In this document: positions 46,280 through 55,300 of the stretch, piece after piece
Layout: each line of letters opens with the position of its first letter
Numbering within the stretch: position 1 is the stretch's first letter
Source of the DNA: a virus
Strand: one strand, 5' to 3'
DNA length: 64,000 nucleotides
Virus record (IMG/VR): IMGVR_UViG_3300023175_000005
Coordinates: 124,001 to 188,000 of that record
The notes under the pieces: model-generated
The model's database searches: none
The model's input: the letters and a program-made list of their open reading frames with translations, nothing else
What the model was told of the DNA's origin: nothing
Position numbers and translations under genes: made by a program

Positions 46280-47198
46280 ACAATGGGAATCACTATATAA
46301 AAAGTATTTAGGCACAACAGGAAATAGTGCTAAGATACATGAGTGTCCTAAATTCTTATCACGACATGTGAAAGAGCATGGCTGGTTTAATAGAGATTTT
46401 AATGTTCAAGACGAATATTTAGATTTTTATCCTAAATGGATTGAATCATCTGTAAGTACAAAGGTCAAAGGATTAGAAACTTTACCTAATCGTTATGTAA
46501 GTCTTGGTGTAACACAAACACTAGATTGGTTTCATTTAGAATGTGCAAGAAATGGTTGGCGTATGCGCTTGCTTCGTGGCGAATATCCTTATAACAGAGA
46601 TGTGTTCGACTTTGATTGGGATACTTATATTGATGATGCACCATTAGAGCGTGGAGATGCTGTAATTATTAGTGTGCCATTTAGTGGATCTGGCAGTGTG
46701 CATCCAATGTACGAAGAGATTATGGAAACTTGTACAAAACTTGATATTCCTGTAATGGTTGATTGTGCTTGGTTTGGTACATGTTACGATTTAGAATGGA
46801 GTGTAGACTATGATTGTGTTAAGGTAGTTGCATTTAGTACAACAAAAGGTTTGCAAACAGGTAATTTCCGTAGCGGTATATGTTTTAGTAAATGGACACA
46901 TGGCTCTCTTGCTGTACAAACTGAATGGCATCACGGAATACATGCAAATACATATGCAGGACTAATGCTAATGAAGGAATTTTCACCAGATTTGGCTGCA
47001 AATATATACAAAGAACACCAAAAACAAGTTTGCGAAAAATTTGGACTTATAGCTACTAATACAGTGCATGTTGCATTAGGAAATGAAGAATGGAATTACT
47101 TTCATAGAGATAAAGCATATAACAGAATTAACATTAGATTGCCTTTATTAGATGCAAGACAAGGAAAATTAGAAGATGAAATACATAGAATGCTGTGA
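46272..47198 (+). CDS. PLP-dependent fold-type I (aminotransferase-like) protein
   Basis: 308 residues from ATG 46272; AAGGAG at 46259-46264 has good spacing. An upstream in-frame start at 46242 has none. IPVMVDCAWFGTCYDLEW with Asp164, and VVAFSTTKGLQTGNFRSG with Lys192, match the Asp and Schiff-base Lys of fold-type I PLP enzymes. YVSLGVTQTLDWFHLECARN resembles the cofactor-phosphate loop region. At ~308 residues it is shorter than most class I/II aminotransferases (~390). It could install an amino group, possibly the acceptor for the amidinotransferase-like neighbour. Confidence 0.68.
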   Translation: MSKQWESLYKKYLGTTGNSAKIHECPKFLSRHVKEHGWFNRDFNVQDEYLDFYPKWIESSVSTKVKGLETLPNRYVSLGVTQTLDWFHLECARNGWRMRLLRGEYPYNRDVFDFDWDTYIDDAPLERGDAVIISVPFSGSGSVHPMYEEIMETCTKLDIPVMVDCAWFGTCYDLEWSVDYDCVKVVAFSTTKGLQTGNFRSGICFSKWTHGSLAVQTEWHHGIHANTYAGLMLMKEFSPDLAANIYKEHQKQVCEKFGLIATNTVHVALGNEEWNYFHRDKAYNRINIRLPLLDARQGKLEDEIHRML

Positions 47199-47949
47199 AT
47201 ATTATAAAAATAATATAATACACAATTTTAGTCCTGCAAAAAAGATTGATAATTTTTTTACAGCAGAAGAAATAGAAATTCTGAGACTTTATCAATTTCA
47301 AAATGCAAGAACAGTAAAGTTTCAAGCATCTAGTAGTAATATTCAGCCATTAGCAAGTATTCCTATGCTATTTAGAAATGAAAAATGGTTAAGACACAAG
47401 TTTTTAGATATTTTTGGAGACTTTAGTGGTAATCATTCAGGTAACTATTTTATTTCTAATCAGCCGCACGATGCACACCTTGATTTGATTACTGAGGAAG
47501 AAGGCGCCCCTGAAGATCCATATTTTGATAATGTTATACCTTTTAAGAGTGTAATTATTCCTTTGTTTTTGACAAAAGGAGCACGAGCACATACTGCTTT
47601 TATGAATCAACGCAGAATCGGTTATAGTGTTATTTTAGACAGAGACGCAGAAAAAAGCCAAGATACAGCAATGTATGAAATATCAAGAAATTATAATAAT
47701 TTTATTGATATAAATGGCGAGTCTATGAACCCGGAAAAAGATTATGGTGAATGGGATCCAAATAAATATCCACATATAAGTGAAAATAGTTTTCGTGGAT
47801 TAAGTCATGAAACTATATTAGAACAGGATGTAGGCAGTATTTTAGTTTTTGATGCATGTCAAGTACATGCAAGTATTGTAATAGATAAAGAGCCTTGGTT
47901 AAAAAATGCAATTAACGTACAATTTTACAAAAGTTATAACGAAGACTGA
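47176..47949 (+). CDS. Fe(II)/2OG oxygenase-like protein
   Basis: 257 residues. SNQPHDAHLDLITEEEG gives His101-x-Asp103. VGSILVFDACQVHASIVI gives the distal His231. NVIPFKSVIIPLFLTKGAR lies between, as expected for the double-stranded beta-helix fold. The C-terminus is KNAINVQFYKS. No obvious Arg follows the distal His, so the 2-oxoglutarate site is less clear than in the 26899 protein. It overlaps its neighbours by 23 and 44 bases. Confidence 0.55.
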   Translation: MKYIECCEYYKNNIIHNFSPAKKIDNFFTAEEIEILRLYQFQNARTVKFQASSSNIQPLASIPMLFRNEKWLRHKFLDIFGDFSGNHSGNYFISNQPHDAHLDLITEEEGAPEDPYFDNVIPFKSVIIPLFLTKGARAHTAFMNQRRIGYSVILDRDAEKSQDTAMYEISRNYNNFIDINGESMNPEKDYGEWDPNKYPHISENSFRGLSHETILEQDVGSILVFDACQVHASIVIDKEPWLKNAINVQFYKSYNED

Positions 47950-48388
47950 TTTTGACAGTTTTCAAAAAGAGTTTTTAGATTGGGTAGAAGAAAAAATAGA
48001 AAAGATTCGACCTGAAAATGGTTTTCCTATTTGTCCTTTTGCACGACGGGCTCGATTAGACAACAAAATACAATTAATAGACGGTAGAGAAAACTACCAA
48101 CATGACATATACCAATTTGACAGACGCAACTATGATATAGGTGTTGTTTGGCTAGGACCTAATGCAAATCTTTTAGAAGCAGAAAAATTTGTAAACAGAT
48201 TAAAGGGTAGAGAATTACTTTATTTTTTAAGTACACCTACTTCTGGGTATTTTGCTAAAAATCCATGTAATTGTATTTTTATACAAGACAAAGGAGATAT
48301 TCAAGTTAAGCGTAAATATCTTGCGTCAACAGAATATTACAGAGATTGGCCAGAACAATACTTCTTTGAGATAATGAATAATGTCTGA
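47906..48388 (+). CDS. Stand-alone copy of a domain otherwise fused to a methyltransferase
   Basis: 160 residues. Not recognised as a named family, but DFDSFQKEFLDWVEEK, CPFARRARLDNKIQLIDG, GVVWLGPN and NPCNCIFIQDKGDIQVKRKY align with the N-terminal ~140 residues of the 57721 protein (FDSFVHDFLEWSK, CPFAKTSRVKNQIQFLDG, GVVYLGQD, NPFQCIIIHNKKEFMLKQR). The conserved CPFA and hydrophobic strands suggest a small alpha/beta binding domain. The 44-base overlap with the upstream gene makes the exact start uncertain. Confidence 0.65.
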   Translation: MQLTYNFTKVITKTDFDSFQKEFLDWVEEKIEKIRPENGFPICPFARRARLDNKIQLIDGRENYQHDIYQFDRRNYDIGVVWLGPNANLLEAEKFVNRLKGRELLYFLSTPTSGYFAKNPCNCIFIQDKGDIQVKRKYLASTEYYRDWPEQYFFEIMNNV

Positions 48389-49454
48389 TACTTATTGCCC
48401 GTTGCCGTGGACTATGTTAACAAGCACTACCAATGGGTCTTATAGACCTTGTTGTGAATTTGTTTCTCAAGGTAACAAAAAACAAGTCTTGTGGAATCAA
48501 GATATTGAATTATACGAAGAATATATTGAACCTATAAAACAACAACTGTTAAATAACCAAAAACCTTTAGAATGTAAACGTTGTTGGGATAGAGAAGAGC
48601 GTGGATTAGAAAGCCAACGAACACGGCACTTGCATGAAAAAGGTCAAACGTACAATTCAATTGATTTAAAATTAGGTAATAAATGTAATTTAGGATGTAG
48701 ACATTGCGAAGCAAATAGTAGTAGTGTACTACAATCAGAAATAAACAGAAATCCTAACGAAGATTGGACAGAAACACAAGTGTCTGATGCACGTATTAAC
48801 TTTAGTGGAGACAATTGGGTAGATGCTGCACTAGATAAAATTACAAAAATGGAAGGAATAAAACAACTAAAGTTTACAGGCGGTGAACCTTTATATATTC
48901 CTAAAGTAAAAGATTTAATAAAAAATCATCCTAATAAAAAAGACATTAGTATTGATATTGTAACAAATGGTTTACTTTTTACTGAAGAAATGGCCAACGA
49001 TTTAGATGCCTGGAAAAGTGTGTTAGTTAATGTAAGTGTGGATGCAATTAAAGATCATTACAGTTATGTTCGTTGGCCTGGTAAATGGGAAGATTTGGAA
49101 CCTAAATTAGATTTACTTGCAACAAAAAAACATTGGAGAATTAATATTTGCATATCGGTTAGTGCATGGAATATTTGGCACTTACCTGAGACAATATTAT
49201 ATTTTAAAAAGAAAGGGTTTACCTATGATTTAAATTTTGTTGATGACCCTATTTGGCAGCATCCTTGGATATATCCTGAAAATTTAAGGAATCACATTAT
49301 AAACAAATTTGAGAATTATAATAATCGATTATTAGACGATTTAGCATCAGTTGTAAGTTTTATAAAACCATATGATGAAAAGTTATACAAAGAATTTTTA
49401 AAACAAAAAGAAATAAAAGACAGATTAAGGAAACAAACTTTTGAATTTGGATAG
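48381..49454 (+). CDS. Radical SAM protein with N-terminal twitch-like Cys module
   Basis: 357 residues, the shortest twitch-type member here. Core Cys102, Cys106 and Cys109 (CNLGCRHC); FTGGEPLYIPK follows. N-terminal Cys6 (YCPLPW), Cys24/Cys25 (RPCCEF) and Cys65/Cys68 (CKRCWDREERG). NVSVDAIKDHYSYVRWPG is the barrel strand with the VD motif and the 'YIRYP/YVRWP' segment common to 40391 and 49441. It ends directly in a Lys-rich tail without the FPEM motif. Substrate unknown. Confidence 0.86.
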   Translation: MSDTYCPLPWTMLTSTTNGSYRPCCEFVSQGNKKQVLWNQDIELYEEYIEPIKQQLLNNQKPLECKRCWDREERGLESQRTRHLHEKGQTYNSIDLKLGNKCNLGCRHCEANSSSVLQSEINRNPNEDWTETQVSDARINFSGDNWVDAALDKITKMEGIKQLKFTGGEPLYIPKVKDLIKNHPNKKDISIDIVTNGLLFTEEMANDLDAWKSVLVNVSVDAIKDHYSYVRWPGKWEDLEPKLDLLATKKHWRINICISVSAWNIWHLPETILYFKKKGFTYDLNFVDDPIWQHPWIYPENLRNHIINKFENYNNRLLDDLASVVSFIKPYDEKLYKEFLKQKEIKDRLRKQTFEFG

Positions 49455-50604
49455 TACATTTTGTATTTTACCGTGGATGCATCTTGCTACAAACGCAAGT
49501 GGTAATCTTCGTGTATGCTGTAACTCAACTCCTGGTAAGAATTTTGTAACGAAATCAGACGGCAAGCCTTACAAAGTTTATAAAGACGATTTACAAGAAG
49601 CATGGAATAGCGAAGTTTATACAAATATTAGAAAACAAATGCTAAACGGTGAACGACCTGATATGTGTCAGCGTTGTTTTAGAGAAGAAGATGCAGGTGT
49701 TAGAAGTGCAAGACAAGCATGGAATGATAAATGGCAGCAAGACAAAGAATATGAAGAATATGCACCTTTTGATATACAGTATGTAGATATACGATTAGGT
49801 AATTTATGTAACCTAAAGTGCCGTATGTGCAATCCTTATGCAAGTAATCAATGGGTAAAAGAATGGGCGTTGGTTGAGGATGCGTTAGAACCTAGTGAAT
49901 ATGAACGGTTAAGCAAAATGGACTGGCCTGAGAATGAAAAGACATGGGAAAATCTTTTTAGTATTGCAAACACTGTAGAAGAAATATATCTAACAGGTGG
50001 CGAGCCTACAATTATCAAAGAACAGCATAAGCTTTTAGATTATTATATTGATAATAGTACTGCACATAAAATTAAATTAAAATATAACACAAACTTAACA
50101 AATGTTCCGCAGCATTTAATAGACAAATGGAGTGAGTTTAAACAGATACAATTAAACTGTTCTATTGATGCAACAGACAATTTAGATAGATATATCAGAT
50201 ATCCAAGTAATTGGAAAAAAATTGTCGAAAACTTTGAAACAATACGACAATTGCCTAATGCAAATATAGAAATACATTGCACAGTACAAATGTATAATAT
50301 TTTAAGATTAGATAAACTTATAGATTGGGCAGAACCTTACGGACATAAAATTTATTTTAACATTTTAAATCATCCTGAATATTTAAACATAAGATGTTTA
50401 CCTAAAGAACTTAAAACACAAGCAAACATAATGCTTTGTAGATATAAACATTTAGAAAAGGTACAAGGTATAATTGATTACATGTATGCAGAAGACTGGA
50501 GCGATAAGTTGCCGCAGTTTTATGAATACACAGCACAGTTAGATAAAAGTAGAAATGAAAATTTGTTTGACATTATCCCTGAATTGCGTTATAATAAACC
50601 ATGA
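49441..50604 (+). CDS. Radical SAM protein with N-terminal twitch-like Cys module
   Basis: 387 residues, TTG start overlapping the upstream gene by 14 bases. Core Cys123, Cys127 and Cys130 (CNLKCRMC); YLTGGEPTIIKEQH follows. N-terminal TFCILPWMHLATNASGNLRV with Cys8, then Cys26/Cys27 and Cys76/Cys79 (CQRCFREEDAG). NCSIDATDNLDRYIRYPSNW parallels the 40391 protein. The C-terminus is LDKSRNENLFDIIPELRY, the shared tail. It is a canonical member of the phage twitch-type group. Substrate unknown. Confidence 0.88.
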   Translation: MNLDSTFCILPWMHLATNASGNLRVCCNSTPGKNFVTKSDGKPYKVYKDDLQEAWNSEVYTNIRKQMLNGERPDMCQRCFREEDAGVRSARQAWNDKWQQDKEYEEYAPFDIQYVDIRLGNLCNLKCRMCNPYASNQWVKEWALVEDALEPSEYERLSKMDWPENEKTWENLFSIANTVEEIYLTGGEPTIIKEQHKLLDYYIDNSTAHKIKLKYNTNLTNVPQHLIDKWSEFKQIQLNCSIDATDNLDRYIRYPSNWKKIVENFETIRQLPNANIEIHCTVQMYNILRLDKLIDWAEPYGHKIYFNILNHPEYLNIRCLPKELKTQANIMLCRYKHLEKVQGIIDYMYAEDWSDKLPQFYEYTAQLDKSRNENLFDIIPELRYNKP

Positions 50605-51779
50605 CTGAAGATTTAAAGTGGAGCGAATACGATTTTACGAAAATTCCGTTCGATGATATCGTTAGCGTCGGCCAACGCACTATGCTATATAGAGATTTGT
50701 TTACTGTCTCTTGGCTTCTTGGTAGATTTTGTAATTATCGTTGCAGTTATTGTTGGCCATACGCTCGTAGCGACAAAAAAGATCATAGACCTACAGAACT
50801 ATGTTTAAAAACAATTGATGAAATAAAGAGGCAAGCCCGTGAGAATGGATTTAATTCTTATCATTTTAGTCTTAGTGGTGGGGAGCCTACTTTCCATCCT
50901 GGCTACTTGGACATTTTACAGCATTTGGCAGATGATGTAGATAATACAAATTATACAAGTGTACACATGACGTCAAACTGTTCACGTCCTATGCGTTGGT
51001 TTGAACAGTATGTAGAATGTGTAAAGCCATTTCATAGAGCAAGTATTACAGCAAGTTTACACACAGAACATTTAAATTCTACTGAAAAGTTACAAGACTT
51101 TGCAGACAAACTTATACTGTGTCAAGAGCATGATGTACAAGTTACAATTAATATGGTTATGGTGCCAGACTGGTTTGAAAGAGATTGGGAAAACGCTTTG
51201 TTCTTTCATGAGCAAGGTATCAACGTCACCCTTAAACCGCAGTCCGACCCTACGGCGTCGAGAGTTGTTGAAGGCTACACAGACGAAATGCTCAAGCGAT
51301 TATGGAACGGAATGCCACAAAGAGCATATACAGAAGAAAAGCGTAAATGGGCAGAACGTCCAAAGCCAAATTTTAGAGTAGATAAAGACGATAAATATTT
51401 ACATCAGCAAAAGAGTGTTCCTTGGCACATGCAAGTAGAGTTTAAAGACTCTAAAGGAAAAACTTGGTATATGGATCAAGCAGAACGCTTTAATGCTTTT
51501 AACTTTAATAAATTCTGCGGATGGGAATGTAGTTCAGGTTTTAGAAGCATTATTATCCGCGAACCAGACGGTTCTATAAAACGATCATATTCTTGTCATG
51601 ATGCTCCGCTTGGCAATATCGAAACAGGGTTTAAACTGTTTGATAAGCCAATGCCTTGTACAACACAAAGTTGTGTAAGTTCAGCAGATAGTAAAATACC
51701 AAAGCGTAGAGCAGGAGAAAAAATCCCGTTATATCCGGGAGACAAGACATATGAAGAAAGTTTATTTCACTCAAATTAA
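50601..51779 (+). CDS. Radical SAM protein of a distinct subfamily
   Basis: 392 residues. Core Cys44, Cys48 and Cys51 (CNYRCSYCWPYARS); HFSLSGGEPTFHPGYLD follows. It has neither the N-terminal twitch-like module nor the short SPASM pattern of its neighbours. The C-terminal half carries its own Cys set (FCGWECSSGF, RSYSCHDAPLGNI, PCTTQSCVSSADSKIPKRR), probably a C-terminal auxiliary cluster. ITASLHTEHLNSTEKLQDFA is the mid-barrel segment. The start overlaps the preceding stop (ATGA). The context between twitch-type and B12-type members suggests a different step in the same pathway. Confidence 0.85.
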   Translation: MTEDLKWSEYDFTKIPFDDIVSVGQRTMLYRDLFTVSWLLGRFCNYRCSYCWPYARSDKKDHRPTELCLKTIDEIKRQARENGFNSYHFSLSGGEPTFHPGYLDILQHLADDVDNTNYTSVHMTSNCSRPMRWFEQYVECVKPFHRASITASLHTEHLNSTEKLQDFADKLILCQEHDVQVTINMVMVPDWFERDWENALFFHEQGINVTLKPQSDPTASRVVEGYTDEMLKRLWNGMPQRAYTEEKRKWAERPKPNFRVDKDDKYLHQQKSVPWHMQVEFKDSKGKTWYMDQAERFNAFNFNKFCGWECSSGFRSIIIREPDGSIKRSYSCHDAPLGNIETGFKLFDKPMPCTTQSCVSSADSKIPKRRAGEKIPLYPGDKTYEESLFHSN

Positions 51780-53604
51780 CAATGTTATTGCTGAAGCAAC
51801 TTTTCTGCCTCTCAGTGTTGCCTATGTTTGGGAATACTGTAGAGCCAATGTTGAAGGTTGGGAATTAGGCGACATTATATTTGAACGTGATACTGTAGAA
51901 AATTATATGGAGAATATAAAAGATCCTGATGTATTTGCAATAAGCACATATGTTTGGAATTGGAATATTAGCCAAGAACTTGCACGAGCAGTAAAAAGCA
52001 AATATCCTAATTGTTTGGTTGTAATGGGAGGTCCACAAGTACCATACGATCAAACTTGGCTTTCAAAAAACAAAGATATCTGTGATGTTATTGTTACTTA
52101 TGCAGGAGAAAGAACTTTTGCAGAAATATTAAATGGTAACTTAGATGCACCTGGTGTTATGACCGTAGAAAGTTATACACCTCCTAAGCCAGATAAAGAT
52201 GTTACTGATATTCCTAGTCCTTATCTAAGCGGGCTAATGGACAGCCTTATGAAGCCTGACAGACAATATAGTGCAATTATTGAAACCAACAGAGGTTGTC
52301 CATATGCTTGTACATTTTGTGATCAAGAAGCATTATATTATAATAAGATTGCAAAATTTGAATACGCTAGAGTTATAAGAGAAATAGATTGGGTGGTTGA
52401 TCATAACATTGACTTTTTGTATTTTGCAGATAGTAATGTAGGCATATTTGACAGAGATGTTGATTTTATAAAATACATTGCACATTGTCGAAAAGCGACA
52501 GGATTTCCTAGACAGATAGATTACAGCACTGCAAAACAACAACCTAAACGCATTGTAGAATTAGGACGTATATTAAATCAAGAAGCAAATATAAAACGTG
52601 GTGTAACAATTGCATTACAAAGTATGAATCCTGATACTCTCAAAGCTATTAAGCGTATCAACATTGCTAATACTAAATTAGAGGAAATGGTAGGAGAATA
52701 CAATGCAGCAGGTGTTGATAATTATTGCGAACTCATAGTTGGCTTGCCAGAAGAAACACTAGACAGTTGGATACAAGGTATAGGAAAAATACTCGAACTA
52801 GGTAGTGATCATGCTTTAACTGTACACCCCCTAAGTATTGTTCCTAACACACCTTTTGCAAAAGAGGAGTATAAAGAAAAATACGGGTTAAAATATGTGC
52901 CAACACCTGCACCTGCAGGTGGCAATACATATCCCGACGCAAGTGAAGGAGAAATTGATTTTGTTTGCCACCAAAGCAATAGTTTTACAACACAAGATTA
53001 TATAGATATGTATTTCTTTGCAAAAGGCATTGTTATTCCGCATCATTATCACGGAGTATCACAAGTAGTTGCAACATATTTGCAAAGAGAACATGACATA
53101 CCATTAATTGAATTTTACAAATTATTATTTGATTGGAGTAAAAATAGTGGTACTGTGTTTAATAAAGAATATGAAAATCATACAAATAGTTTAAAGGATA
53201 GTTTGTTTAATATGAAAACATGGGGCAGACCTATTGAGGGAGGTGACAATTTCCACTTCCAAGATAATGGTGCTACTGCTGCAACATTATATAAAAATAT
53301 AGATGATTTTTATAAACAAATTAAAATGCTTTGTTTAGCAAAATACAATGTTGATGTTGAAGAAGCACTAAAATTTAACAAACACATTTTAGATTTATAT
53401 GGTAAAAAAAGGAATGTAGAAACATTTACAAAAAATTGGCACAGTTGGTTTTTTGATGGCGAGCCATTAAAAGATGTAAACACAAGTGTTTCGGTTAAGC
53501 CAAATGTATATCATAGTATAACTGATCATGCAAGACATTTATTTTGGTATGGACGTAAAAGTAAAAGATGTTTTTTAAAATCTACGGAGGAAATTAATGA
53601 TTAG
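51751..53604 (+). CDS. Radical SAM protein with cobalamin-binding-type N-terminal domain
   Basis: 617 residues. N-terminal Rossmann-like region (AISTYVWNWNISQELARAV, VMGGPQVPYDQ, TYAGERTFAEIL), DIPSPYLSG linker, then NRGCPYACTFCDQEA with Cys183, Cys187 and Cys190. ADSNVGIFDRDVDFI and ELIVGLPEETLDSW are the later barrel strands. It closely follows the 21650 protein in layout. The DxHxxG cobalamin motif is not seen. CHQSNSFTTQDYIDMYFFAK lies in the C-terminal region. It starts 29 bases inside the upstream radical SAM gene. Substrate unknown. Confidence 0.82.
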   Translation: MKKVYFTQINNVIAEATFLPLSVAYVWEYCRANVEGWELGDIIFERDTVENYMENIKDPDVFAISTYVWNWNISQELARAVKSKYPNCLVVMGGPQVPYDQTWLSKNKDICDVIVTYAGERTFAEILNGNLDAPGVMTVESYTPPKPDKDVTDIPSPYLSGLMDSLMKPDRQYSAIIETNRGCPYACTFCDQEALYYNKIAKFEYARVIREIDWVVDHNIDFLYFADSNVGIFDRDVDFIKYIAHCRKATGFPRQIDYSTAKQQPKRIVELGRILNQEANIKRGVTIALQSMNPDTLKAIKRINIANTKLEEMVGEYNAAGVDNYCELIVGLPEETLDSWIQGIGKILELGSDHALTVHPLSIVPNTPFAKEEYKEKYGLKYVPTPAPAGGNTYPDASEGEIDFVCHQSNSFTTQDYIDMYFFAKGIVIPHHYHGVSQVVATYLQREHDIPLIEFYKLLFDWSKNSGTVFNKEYENHTNSLKDSLFNMKTWGRPIEGGDNFHFQDNGATAATLYKNIDDFYKQIKMLCLAKYNVDVEEALKFNKHILDLYGKKRNVETFTKNWHSWFFDGEPLKDVNTSVSVKPNVYHSITDHARHLFWYGRKSKRCFLKSTEEIND

Positions 53605-54184
53605 AGTAGGAGATAAAATACCTAACATAAAGACTATGCACAAAGTTGGTACAACAACACGGTGGATTGATACTTATGAATTATTTGAAAACAAGAAAAT
53701 ATTGCTGTTAGGTTTACCTGGATTGTTTTTAGTCGAATACGCTGCAAGTCAAGCAAGAACTTATGATTTTTATTATGATAGATTTAAAGAACTAGGTTTA
53801 GACGAAATTTGGTTTACAAGTATAGATGACACATATGTACAACGTGCATGGATTAAAAACGATGGTTTGCAAAATATACAAGCGTTGCCAGATCCTACAG
53901 GCAAATGGGCAGAAACCATAGGAATGGCAGAAGATATGAGCAGAGAAGGTTTAGGAGAAAAGCGTAGTCATAGATATGCGATGGTAATAGATAATTTGAT
54001 TATGAAACATATGAAGTACGAAGATTTTACACACAACCCTATGACCTGTTTTCAAGTAACAGATGCAGATACAATGATAAAGTATTTTGAAATTATACAA
54101 ACAAATTATGAAAGGTGGAACGATGACGCAAGAGACAAAGTCGATGTTCTCGGAAGAGACAAAGTCAACACCGTACTGTCGTGA
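53597..54184 (+). CDS. Peroxiredoxin-fold protein lacking the peroxidatic Cys
   Basis: 195 residues; GGAGG at 53586-53590 fixes the start. VGDKIPNIK and LFENKKILLLGLPGLF, then LGLDEIWFTSIDD, ALPDPTGKWAETIGM, GEKRSHRYAMVIDN match Prx5-type peroxiredoxins in order. In those the loop reads PGAFTPTCS, with the catalytic Cys; here it is PGLFLVEYA, so the Cys position is Tyr48. The only Cys is near the C-terminus (NPMTCFQ). The conserved Arg before the YAMVIDN strand is present. It is probably not a peroxidase; a binding or redox-independent role is likely. It overlaps the next gene. Confidence 0.72.
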   Translation: MIRVGDKIPNIKTMHKVGTTTRWIDTYELFENKKILLLGLPGLFLVEYAASQARTYDFYYDRFKELGLDEIWFTSIDDTYVQRAWIKNDGLQNIQALPDPTGKWAETIGMAEDMSREGLGEKRSHRYAMVIDNLIMKHMKYEDFTHNPMTCFQVTDADTMIKYFEIIQTNYERWNDDARDKVDVLGRDKVNTVLS

Positions 54185-54764
54185 ACTTCCGACACTTTGG
54201 TACGATAGGGAATATTTGCTAGATCATTTAGAAAATATTGATAATGAAGATTGGTATCAATTTGATTGCGGCCATATTAGATGGACAGTGCATGAAGCGT
54301 TTAATCCAAGATTAGAATGTAAAAACTATAAATGGAGCGAGTTTCATTATGAACTTGCAATGTTGTTTAAGCCTGCTATTACACCTGACACAATGTTATA
54401 CACAAGCACACCTATAGGAGGCACACCACCGCATCAAGACAGAAACAGACCTGCTGTGCTTAACTTTGCTGTGCGTGGAAAGTTTGAAGATGTAAGTCCG
54501 CAAACATTTTATGAAGATTTTGATAGAAGTACTAAAAAATATGTAATGCCTTATAGTGTTAGCGAAAAAACTAATGAATTTGCTCCATGGATGTTCAAAG
54601 GTCCAGAAATACACGGAGTAGATAATGATGCTGATGAAGATAGAGTGATTATTACAAGTTGCTGGCGTCATAATAGTTATGCCGAAATAGAACAAGGAAT
54701 ATTAGACGGTAGCATCATTGACTGGGATCAAAATGAAAAGAATAAAAGGATAAAATTTTTATGA
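54123..54764 (+). CDS. AspH/cupin-type Fe(II)/2OG oxygenase-like protein
   Basis: 213 residues from ATG 54123, which follows AAAGGTGG at 54110-54117; the upstream in-frame ATG at 54087 lies deep inside the previous gene. IGGTPPHQDRNRPAVLNFAV gives His104-x-Asp106. FKGPEIHGVDNDADEDRVII gives the distal His164 and Arg174. The layout fits the aspartyl/asparaginyl beta-hydroxylase-like group. The next gene is a related oxygenase. It could hydroxylate an amino acid or sugar intermediate; substrate unknown. Confidence 0.62.
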   Translation: MTQETKSMFSEETKSTPYCRELPTLWYDREYLLDHLENIDNEDWYQFDCGHIRWTVHEAFNPRLECKNYKWSEFHYELAMLFKPAITPDTMLYTSTPIGGTPPHQDRNRPAVLNFAVRGKFEDVSPQTFYEDFDRSTKKYVMPYSVSEKTNEFAPWMFKGPEIHGVDNDADEDRVIITSCWRHNSYAEIEQGILDGSIIDWDQNEKNKRIKFL

Positions 54765-55300
54765 ATTGGTATCACAGAAAACTTAAATTACAATACGATC
54801 CTAAGATTTTTAATGATATAGTAGAGTATGCTAAATCAAAAGATTGGAAACAAGGCTATGATCAAAACGGACTACAGTGGAACGTAGAAGAACTTCCGCT
54901 TGACGTTAAAGACTTTCCTATACTTGAAGAAATTTACGAAGGGTTTAACGCAGAATTTAAACGTCCGAGTTTCTTCCTAAGCAGTGTAAAGCCAGGCGGC
55001 CTAGTAAATCATATAGATCATCGCAAGTGGGGAAATTTTGGCATACCTCTTGTAGGAGACTTTAGCAAGACTCCTCAGTATTACTATGATCAATTTAATC
55101 ATCCTGTAGAAAAATTTGTAATGGATGCACCTACAATATTTTATACAAGGATGTTACATGCAGTGCCACGCAAACTTGATGATACGGAACCACGTTGGAT
55201 TCTAATGATGGATTTGTTTGATTGGATTGATAATTTGTTTAACAAAATAGATGACAACACAATATGGAAAAATACAGAACATTTTAAATATAATGGATAA
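54761..55300 (+). CDS. AspH-type Fe(II)/2OG oxygenase-like protein
   Basis: 179 residues; AAAAGGA at 54744-54750 precedes the ATG. KPGGLVNHIDHRKWGNFGIP gives His84-x-Asp86. APTIFYTRMLHAVPRKLDDT then EPRWILMMDL gives His133 and Arg145. The His-x-Asp ... His ... Arg order is that of small aspartyl hydroxylase-like dioxygenases. It overlaps the upstream oxygenase by four bases and the downstream B12-type radical SAM gene by eight, so radical and oxygenase steps may act together. Confidence 0.65.
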   Translation: MNWYHRKLKLQYDPKIFNDIVEYAKSKDWKQGYDQNGLQWNVEELPLDVKDFPILEEIYEGFNAEFKRPSFFLSSVKPGGLVNHIDHRKWGNFGIPLVGDFSKTPQYYYDQFNHPVEKFVMDAPTIFYTRMLHAVPRKLDDTEPRWILMMDLFDWIDNLFNKIDDNTIWKNTEHFKYNG

